A DNA stretch of 64,000 bases, taken from NCBI GenBank assembly GCA_030762175.1, contig CM060837.1, positions 6,528,001-6,592,000 on the forward strand, in the 5' to 3' direction. Made by a program: the position numbers and the translations under genes. This document shows, piece after piece, positions 56,731 through 64,000 of the stretch. Source of the stretch: Metallyticus violacea (taxonomy: Eukaryota; Arthropoda; Insecta; Mantodea; Metallyticidae). Position 1 is the first letter of the stretch, and each line of letters begins with the position of its first letter. The notes beneath the pieces are model-generated. The model worked only from the letters and a program-made list of their open reading frames with translations, did not search any database and was not told the origin of the DNA.

Positions 56731-57884
56731 CCACTTTCACAAATGTCCATCGTCCGTATCTCTTAAAACTTTTGCAATTTATTGCTTTTAAAAATTTTAG
56801 ATTTCTTTGGTCTGTGTCTCTCGTTCCTTCTTTTAAGAAATTCAACTAAAGTGATATATTTATCAATATATGTTCAAAATATGCAAACAGAATCTTCTCA
56901 TTTTTTATATCACTTACTTTCTTCCAATTTTAATGCAGCTCTCATATACCAGTTCATATTTCACATTCGATTTACTTGATAGAAGTGATTAAACAACTAT
57001 CGAAGCACTTAATTCAATATCTAAAGGTCCTCAGAATCGCCCATTTCCGAAAAAGGAATACTTTTCGTTGCTCACAGACTTTCATCTGTTCTATTTAATC
57101 GTATGTCAACTATTATGATAAACAAATGAACATCATTACCATGTTATTTCTAAGCCAACTGCAATCTTTTGAGTGTTCTACATTAAATCATGGTGCATTG
57201 GAATAAAACAATGATTTTGTTATTAAAAATACTCCGCTGTAAGTAGTTACTGTATACAACTGCTGGAGTGAGCCTCATATAACTGGCTACTGCCTCCTTC
57301 TGCAAACACACTCCAGCTATAATGAATTCTGGAATTCGGCAACCTTTGGTTATCGTCGCTTTCGAGCTGTATAAAGAATTGTCCACAGTCTCACAATTTA
57401 ATCCGTACACGGTACACACCAAAGTTTCTCAGACTTTCGCTACTCATGGAGTCATCTTAAAATAATCTCCTTGTCACGGACGCCTAAGATTTAACTCAGA
57501 GTTTTGAATCCTAAAATAGCTTTCTACATAATTTTTAGTTATTCATCATTGGTTTACAAACTAAAGATGTAAACAAGTAAATGCATACATTTTTTTTAAT
57601 TACCAAAAATAGTATTATATTTACAAACTACATAAACACATAAAACTTTAATATTAATAATAACTAACAATATACAATGTCACAACATTTTAATTCGTGA
57701 ATGAAAGGAACAGTGGTGTATTTCACTATTAAATCGTGATATATCGCATTTAATTGCAGGTCGTCATTAATGATTCCGACCAGTTTCCATGAGACAGTAA
57801 CCTCAGTAATGTTTGTCTCTCCGGGAGGTGGAGTTTCCCTCATGTGCAAGAAGTTCTTGATGTAGAAAAACACATGTGTTTGTG
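56730..57884. other. Unassigned AT-rich region
   Basis: A stretch at 57718-57770 resembles 61645-61690 (TGTATTTCA, CGTGATATATCG against CGCGATATATCG), perhaps a further part of repeat E. No gene recognised. Confidence 0.4.
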
Positions 57885-58095
57885 ATGCTGGAGAGAAACA
57901 GTCAAATGGGGAGAATTATGTGGCAGGAAATATGAAACAGACAAAATGAAAATTTCGGTTATGTTTTCTCTTACATGACAGGTACCAGAGCTATTCTAAC
58001 AATTTAACTGTCCCTTTTTACTTAAATGGTAAATATTCTTGCTGAAAGCCATAATTAAGGGGATGACAAGTTAAAATAGCGAACTCACTAACTTT
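57885..58095 (+). repeat. Repeat E, copy 2 (unclassified)
   Basis: Opposite in orientation to copy 1 at 54957-55150 and alike over about 200 bp with scattered differences and small indels. No inverted ends, tRNA head or coding domain seen. Confidence 0.7.
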
Positions 58096-58111
58096 TACCT
58101 AACAATTATAC

Positions 58112-58215
58112 AGCCGGTAGCTCAGGCGGTAATGCTTGGCACTGTCAATTGGGAGGTTCAGTTTCGAGTCAGCGATCCTGCCTTTTTTTCTCCGGGGTTT
58201 CCCCGTGACACAAGA
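58112..58215 (+). repeat. tRNA-like SINE head
   Basis: CCGGTAGCTCAGGCGGTAAT is a good A-box region. The B box is weaker (GGTTCAGTTTCGAG). TCCGGGGTTTCCCCGTG after it resembles the SINE-C body. Likely an old SINE fragment. Confidence 0.4.
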
Positions 58216-58269
58216 CTTTTCTTAATTTTAATTTTTTTTTTAATTTTTCACCTTTTAAATCTATATGTT

Positions 58270-59060
58270 TACTCAACCGACTTTCGGACTTTTTATACCC
58301 TCAGTAAAATAAGATTTGTCTAGCTGTGAAAAATAAGCGTCTCTCTCAGCTGAAATCTCATCATTTGATGCGAATCTTTGCTCACTCAGGTTTGAGAACC
58401 AAAAGTAATCTCTGAGAGCCAAATTCGACGAATACAGTGGATACTGAAACAGCTGACAGCCAAAGTCATGTGGTTTTGCAGCAACAATCCCAGTTGTGTG
58501 TGAAGGCTCATTATCGCAATGAAAAAAACTTTCCCTACCCAAGGTGATGCCGTTTAGTCTGAATAGCATCCCTCAATTGGTCCAGTAGTGAAGCGTAATA
58601 CTCCCCGATGATGGTTCGGGGTAGTTTGGGGGTAGTCTATGAGCACCACACCATGAGAATCCCAGAAAACCGTAGCCATGACTTTTCCTGCAGATTGAAC
58701 CGTTTTTGCTTTCTTTGGTGCACTTTCACCTGTTGCCACCCACTGTTTGGACTGCTCCTTCGTCTCTGGTGTGTAGTGATAAACCCATGTTTCATCTACT
58801 GTTATGAAACGTCTGAGAAACTCACTGAAACTGCCTTTAAACAAGTAAACACTCTTGCAAAATGTGCAAGAGTGTTTAAAAATCATGACACCCTCCGAGC
58901 GGAACGTTTTCTCATATCCTTAACTTCGTGTAAAATACAGCGAACACAACTTATCGAGGTCTTTGCAATGTCAGTTACCTCGTGGACCTTCAATTCAGCA
59001 CAACATTGTGAATTTTTGTCACATCTCAGAGAACATTTAGAACACCCGCTGGTAACGCTA
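58270..59060 (-). mobile_element. mariner (irritans-like), single-copy lineage
   Basis: The minus strand carries an N-terminal remnant near 58900-59000 (KVHEVTDIAKTSISCVYCIL, then MRKRSARRVS). It is followed by the catalytic domain in two open frames, 58886-58554 and 58569-58273, overlapping by a frameshift. VDETWVYHYTPETKEQSKQW has the first Asp, CDNEPSHTTGIVAAK has the second, and SSNLALRDYFWFSNL has the third (SPDLAPSD is changed to SSNLALRD, but the Asp is kept). The tail AERDAYFSQLDKSYFTEGIK is typical of the subfamily. Ends not defined. Confidence 0.85.
58554..58886 (-). pseudogene. mariner transposase, first-Asp domain
   Basis: 110 codons. FLRRFITVDETWVYHYTPET gives the first catalytic Asp. 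SAPKKAKTVQSAGKVMATVF and WDSHGVVLIDY are the next conserved strands. The frame slips near the GEYYASLLDQL block (read as GVLRFTTGPIE) and the rest of the protein continues in the frame 58273-58569. Very similar in pattern to active irritans-group enzymes, but split. Confidence 0.88.
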
Positions 59061-59239
59061 ATATGACATCATAGGGTTGGCAACCTGTACGTTTTTCTTG
59101 AGCTAAGGAGTTAATAACTCCTGTTTCCCCTTGCCACCGTGTTTTAGTGCTATTGCACATATTTGACTTAGATTCAAAACTCATAATATTTTCTGGGCGA
59201 AATATTTCTGGCTTGCCAGCAATCAATGGACACGAAGCG
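59061..59239. other. Unassigned spacer
   Basis: No recognisable feature. Confidence 0.4.
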
Positions 59240-59830
59240 AGTAAAAAATCCAGAAGCTTGAGACACTGTGGGGTCAGCGAAGAAGGATGGAGGTTGTGGT
59301 TGAGACATCTGTTGACATGGCAATACTAAGCGAACCTCCGGTGTGCCGCTGCCTATTCCGGTCCATAACATTCAATACAACTTTATCACGTTTGAAGGGG
59401 TTCCGACCCTTTATGGCTTGCTGCCGCGGTCGTAAGGGAAACAGGCCCGAGTGATCAGAGACATTTGGTGCCGCTCCGTCTTTCTCCACCTCCCGTGTTC
59501 TTATAGAGCTATAAAAGCGGAACGGGAGCTCACAACAGTCGGAATTACATCAAAACATGACAGAACTCATGTGGCCTACGTCCTGGCTTATGCACCTCCC
59601 GAACATGTTTCCAGATAGATGACCCCGACGCTGGTGGTGCCCCCTCCCCACAAAGTTTGAGTGCCTCAAAAGGCCACCTTCCATACCTGACTCGGGGGCT
59701 GAAAGCGCATGTCAACATCACACCTCGCCCTAGCACTTTTGACTCTGAATTTACATACAATGGGAGATCAGAAACTTCCCGGAAAGTACAGATCCACTTC
59801 AACATTCGCGTAACCAGGAGAAACCACGAA
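59240..59830. other. GC-richer island with protein-like frames
   Basis: Clearly less AT-rich than its surroundings. The minus strand has three consecutive frames (59545-59805, 59274-59489, 59174-59371) of 86, 71 and 65 codons. The plus strand from 59561 is open for 101 codons to the TAA after HVKI. A TATAAAAG box is at 59511-59518 on the plus strand, about 50 bases before that frame. I do not recognise a domain in any of them. Possible readings: a decayed foreign or viral insert, an unknown transposon, or a host promoter with first exon. Confidence 0.4.
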
Positions 59831-60714
59831 GAAGGAAAAAAAAAAAAAAAACACGTAAAGATTTAAATGGAGCACCTCATGAAAGCGAGTTTCAATTGTT
59901 TCCACTAATATTGATAACAAGGACTTGACCTCTTCATTGTCTGCCACTTTGCAAGCTTTTCACGTTTTGTTGTCTTGTAACTTCAAATTGATGATTTCGT
60001 TACTTTACTTTTCATTAAATCTATGCACTCTATTGAAATACGACAAAGGAATATTATTACGTCTGTTGTTAATTTTCCTTCACCACGGACTCAGAGAAGT
60101 TAAACGTTTAAAATTATACATTTCTCTTTTTACTGTTTATTTATTTATTTAGTTAATTTACGGATGCTTTTAACATATATTAACACCCGAAAATATCCAA
60201 CCCTCTTTTAGCAAATTTCCAAGAAATGTAGCAATTGTTTTGCACCCATGAAAGGATTTTTTAAAAAGCGTTTTCAAATCTCCATCAGTCCTACCTGCTA
60301 GGCACCAAAAATTACGACGCGAAAATTTATATGTGTGTGCTTCTTTTAACGCTCTAGCGGCTGCAATTTTTGTTTTTGCTCAACAAAACTCGGCAATGCC
60401 ATTAATATAAAATGATAAATATCGTTTTTGAAAATCAGGCGAATCAAATATTATTACTGTAAAATTACCTGAAACCCAAAATGTAAATATTTTTGTAAGC
60501 AAACGCGGTATACGCTCTTTAAATAAAATAATATAAAAAATAGTTTCTGAAAATCACGAAAATCGGAACATTAGGAGTGGGGGGTATATCTGAAAACAGA
60601 ATTTTTGTAATCGCTGAGGATGTCGATTAGTGGCTCGATGGAAGATGGGACATATGACTGGATTGTTATTGTCAACATTAACAAGGGTGTATTCCCACTA
60701 AGCATAAACTTGTT
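59831..60714. other. Unassigned AT-rich region
   Basis: TTTATTTATTTAGTTAATTT followed by ACGGATGCTTTTAACAT at 60135-60172 may be the 3' end of a reverse SINE-A. Nothing else recognised. Confidence 0.4.
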
Positions 60715-61011
60715 ACTGCCACTGGTGGCCGAGGTCGTTAGGTGCGGACTCGTGAGCGGGAGGTCTGGAGTTCGAATCTAGCCAGGACCGTCCTCCCTGG
60801 CTGAGGTTTTTTCCAAGATTTCCTCAGTCTTCATAACTGGCAAATGCCGGGGAGGTACTCTAAACTTAGGCCTGGAACGTTTCATTCCTTAAAAAAAATC
60901 CTTTCCCAATTTATCATTTCATTTCATATACCACCAGTGTTCACCGCCTTTGGTGCCTCAGTGGTAAAACGGGCGTTAAACACCATTAAAAAAAACACTA
61001 TTAAAAAAAGT
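60715..61011 (+). repeat. SINE-B, full length with target duplication
   Basis: Head ACTGCCACTGGTGGCCGAGG, B box GTTCGAATCT, and GGCAAATGCCGGGGAGG. Tail GGGCGTTAAACACCATTAAA followed by a second ACACTATTAAAAAAAG unit. An 11-bp duplication with one mismatch lies at 60704-60714 (ataaacttgtt) and 61012-61022 (ataaacctgtt). Confidence 0.93.
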
Positions 61012-61022
61012 ATAAACCTGTT

Positions 61023-62478
61023 GGCGTTTGAAAGAGTGTGGGGGAAATAGCTTGTGTATGCGCATGGATTTTGCGGCTTAAGTACCGAACGGCAGCGGAA
61101 AAAGCTGAATTCCAGGGAATGCTGGAGCGATATACAAATCTTATGCCTGATCTTATCAACGTTGGTAGTGTAAAGTGTATAGTAAATGCAGGCGGAGAGA
61201 ACACAACGGTTTGGAACATAGAAAAACAAGCAATCGTACACCTAAAATTAACTATGTAGCTTAAACATTAACTACGTTCCGTTTTAGTTGTTATACAGCA
61301 TAGAGAAATTAGAAACGTAAAACTAACGCTAGATAAAATAATGATGAGGGAAAGGTATATACTTTTAAGTCTGAAAGCTGTGTTTTTATTAAATACATAT
61401 GTACATCTCCAGTTAACGTTAATTTTTGTTATTTGTCTGCTCTAGTGCTCTGTAATAACTTTCACAAATTTAACTTGCTGAGGAATTCGCTCAGTTTACG
61501 CAACTCTTGTGTAACAAACTTTTTTATTATATTGTATCTTTGCACAATAATAAAAATAATCTTAACAATAATATTACATTAAAAATTACCTGTATATATT
61601 GCATAAAAATGAATTGTAATTGTTGTATGAGAGAGATATTGCTGTATTTCAATTATAAGGCGCGATATATCGGGTTTAAAAGATGACACTTGTATTCTGA
61701 TTTCTAAACGACTGCTGCAGTGGAAGAATTTAAAAAAAAGCCATCAATAATTCATGGCCTCCTTTGATAATCTCGAAAAATCCCAGCTTAAGCAGTTTGT
61801 GTTGCGTGGGAAACATTGACGGCACACATGAGTGTTTTACGTGGTCCACCATTTCGGATACCCCCTCTTGAATAAACAGTTTCCTTCAATTGGATTCTTA
61901 TTTGCTATTTCAATAAATACAGATCGTATAATTCATTTCTGCACTTCATTGTTTTCAAGAAATAAACATTGTTAGCAGAACTATAATTATTGAACCCCTG
62001 GGGGATAACCGCTATTTACTTAAATTCTCAAACACTATAAACGAAATTTAAGATCATTTGTGCAACAACAATTCTAAAAGAGGGCGTTAAATTTTTTTGA
62101 AAAAATGTGTTTCCTACCTATGCTATTACAATTTTTTTTGTTATTTACAGATATTAAAAGCAATTCTAAACTCTAAGGATTTATAAGTATTATAGTCTTT
62201 AAGTGAGAATACAAAAATATGAATGTGTTAGGCAAACCATGGCGTTTGGTTTTTATAAGGCATTGGGAGCAAACCGCCATTCATTTGTTTCCCTATGCAA
62301 TTAAATACGACTAGAGTAACAGTATTGATGTTTAAGGTATAAAATCAGAGGTCAAATTTTGAAAAAGAAAAAAAAATCAAATTTTAGTTTTTTATTCTAA
62401 CAAATTATTTGAAAATTTTCGCTTAATTTTGTATATCATTTGTTGAAAAATTCCAATTGTAGATGCGTTTAATTTTTA
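61023..62478. other. Unassigned AT-rich region
   Basis: Overlapping frames at 60924-61241 (minus) and 61038-61259 (plus) have no domain I recognise. 61645-61690 resembles part of 57718-57770. Confidence 0.4.
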
Positions 62479-62488
62479 TGTTTTAGAT

Positions 62489-62732
62489 TTTTTTAATAGT
62501 GTTCAAAGCCCGTTTTTTGCTAATGGGGCACCGCAGGCAGGGACACAGATGAGATGAAATGATAAATTGGGAAAGGTTTTTTTTTTTAAGGAAGGAAACG
62601 TTCCAGGCCTAAGTTTAGGGTATCTCCTTGGCATTTGCCATTTATGAGAACTGAGCAAAACCTAGAAATTCGAACCGCAGACCTCCCGCTCTCGAGTCCG
62701 CGCCTTAACGACCTTGGCCACCCGTGGCGGTT
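62489..62732 (-). repeat. SINE-B with target duplication
   Basis: Reverse copy, complete at the head (complement ACCGCCACGGGTGGCCAAGG). A 40-base deletion removes the GACTGAGG/TTTTCC block. An exact 10-bp duplication tgttttagat lies at 62479-62488 and 62733-62742. Confidence 0.94.
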
Positions 62733-62742
62733 TGTTTTAGAT

Positions 62743-63295
62743 ATCAAAAAAACTTTTTAATGGCGCGTGCTAATGCATAAAAATAAAAAACATATCTTTG
62801 TTATAGAAGGCTGGATTTAATATTTTTTGTAGTTAAATGACTGTTTCAAATATCAGTAACAGCAATAGCTGCTTGCGTGTTTTATTTTTTAAGCAATTTG
62901 TGTTTATTTTGAGTTTTACAAGGTATACATCCCATTCTATTTCCTAAATATATCTAATATCACGCCTAGGTCCACCAGGGTTTTATAAAATAATTAAAAA
63001 CAAAGGAAATTGTATTGCAACGCCTATCCAGTAAATCATGTAAGTATTGATAATGAAAATGATATAATTCGGTGATTGATAAATCAATTACTTACCCCCC
63101 ACCCCAGTTCTTCCGTGGCGGTTTTCCATACCTTGAAAAATATTTTAATTGCTCTCATAATAGCAGAAGCAGGACATTAATAAACTTTCTAATGCTTTAC
63201 TGTGAACTATATATACAGAGAAGCTATTATTTCATCTTAACCATTTATAAAGTCTCTAGGCAAATTTCTACCAAGGTTTGTAGCAAACGCTGTAC
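62743..63295. other. Unassigned AT-rich spacer
   Basis: No recognisable feature. Confidence 0.45.
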
Positions 63296-63420
63296 CCACC
63301 AAGGTCTATAAGACACGGACTTGTGACTGGAAAATCTGAAGTTCGAATTCCGCCACATTGGTTCTTCTGAACTGATGGCAAAATTCGGCTGGTTTCCCTA
63401 AACTTAGACCGTTAACCGTA
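63296..63420 (+). repeat. SINE-B variant (old)
   Basis: AAGGTCTATAAGACACGGAC, TTGTGACTGG and GTTCGAATTCCGCCA align with the SINE-B head, and CCCTAAACTTAGACCG aligns with its body. The intervening part differs. Same variant head as 3771-3840. Confidence 0.6.
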
Positions 63421-63469
63421 ACGACTCTGTTGGGTTTACCTGGCTTGCTTATCACAGCGAAGTAGTGTG

Positions 63470-63650
63470 AGATTTAAGGCTCCTGTTTCACATTCCTTGG
63501 GATTTTTTCGTGGTTTTTGTTGGTCACTTAGGCGAATCCTGAAATGAATATTTCTTTCCAGGAATTTTCTGTTCTTCCATTTCATTCCGCTGGCTCTGTT
63601 ACAAGGTACAAAGTGTCAAGATGAAGTTATTTAGTACAGTTTCAGATGTA
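63470..63650 (+). repeat. SINE-C copy 2 (body)
   Basis: TTTTTTCGTGGTTTTTGTTG, GGTCACTTAGGCGAATCCTG, TTCTGTTCTTCCATTTCAT and CTCTGTTACAAGGTA match the SINE-C body at 32622-32740. No head of its own is visible. Confidence 0.65.
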
Positions 63651-64000
63651 ACGGAAGCCTGCCTTTGGAAGGTTTCTGCCCCTGTAGTGTTTTATCTCAA
63701 TATATTGCTGCACTGAACTGGCCGGGGCAGAGGAGAATTCCTTCGACACCCCAGCCTTGCTCATGGCTACCCGTTTGTGCTTACACCCCCACAGTAGGGA
63801 CTAGCATTGTTTCCGATAGAGATACCCCAAGAAGTAGAACACCTTAGAAGGTTCCTCAAACATTTCTGCCTAAGTCACCCTGCTGGTGTGCAACATTGTT
63901 AAGTAAAGTTGTTTTATTAATAATATAAACATTCAGGACACTTTGACGCAACAAGTGTGCACATGACATTGTATAACTCCGATTGTATGAAATAACATTT
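63651..64000. other. Unassigned end of window
   Basis: No recognisable gene or repeat. Confidence 0.45.

Noticed and set aside
56555..56845. Open frame with a long leucine run or asparagine run
   Set aside because: Translation of the (AAT)n microsatellite at a SINE-A tail.

Overview
This window looks like non-coding, transposon-rich DNA from an arthropod, most likely an insect. It is AT-rich. I found no host gene that can be followed through more than one possible exon. Almost everything recognisable is a decayed mobile element. The arthropod call rests on many mariner/Tc1 (IS630-type) DDE transposase remnants of kinds abundant in arthropods, on tRNA-derived SINEs with target-site duplications, and on two non-LTR retrotransposon tails. 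The species cannot be read from the sequence.

Two SINE families dominate; the names are mine. SINE-A is about 300 bp with an Asp/Gly-like tRNA head. SINE-B is about 280 bp with a Leu/Ser-like tRNA head beginning near GGTGGCCGAGGTCG. Exact or near-exact direct repeats of 8-13 bp flank many copies, which implies LINE-type retrotransposition. Two rarer SINE-like families (C and D) and two unclassified dispersed repeats (R and E) are also present.

DNA transposons: mariner-1 (DD34D, about 1.25 kb) has eight copies, at 1-427, 4388-5146, 8199-9366, 16982-18226, 21878-22396, 37742-38913, 47958-48422 and 53352-54782. All are broken by stops, frameshifts or truncation. At least six other mariner lineages occur once each (13327-15000 split by 13862-14811; 16150-16980; 35065-36179; 40424-41924; 58270-59060; 7553-7760). 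Three Tc1-like elements with inverted ends lie at 2560-3333, 11086-12257 and 32893-34232.

Nesting gives a relative history. SINE-A sits inside SINE-B (1496-1799, 6506-6809, 25799-26080) and inside mariner-1 (53578-53880). SINE-B sits inside mariner-6 (about 41047-41324). One mariner-1 copy appears to have landed in a SINE-B (5146). One mariner landed inside another (13862-14811). SINE-A therefore looks like the most recent family.

Other points of note are a perfect 534-bp tandem duplication (9813-10880), a foldback SINE-A (44578-44818), a MITE-like hairpin (25279-25478), a 44-nt candidate microexon with good splice sites (25111-25154), a perfect palindromic RFX/X-box motif (12848-12861), a 33-34-bp inverted repeat around a LINE zinc-finger tail (43340-43768), a GC-richer island with protein-like frames (59240-59830), and long microsatellites. 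I saw no new multi-gene system. The more notable material is the nested transposon record and the unclassified repeats.
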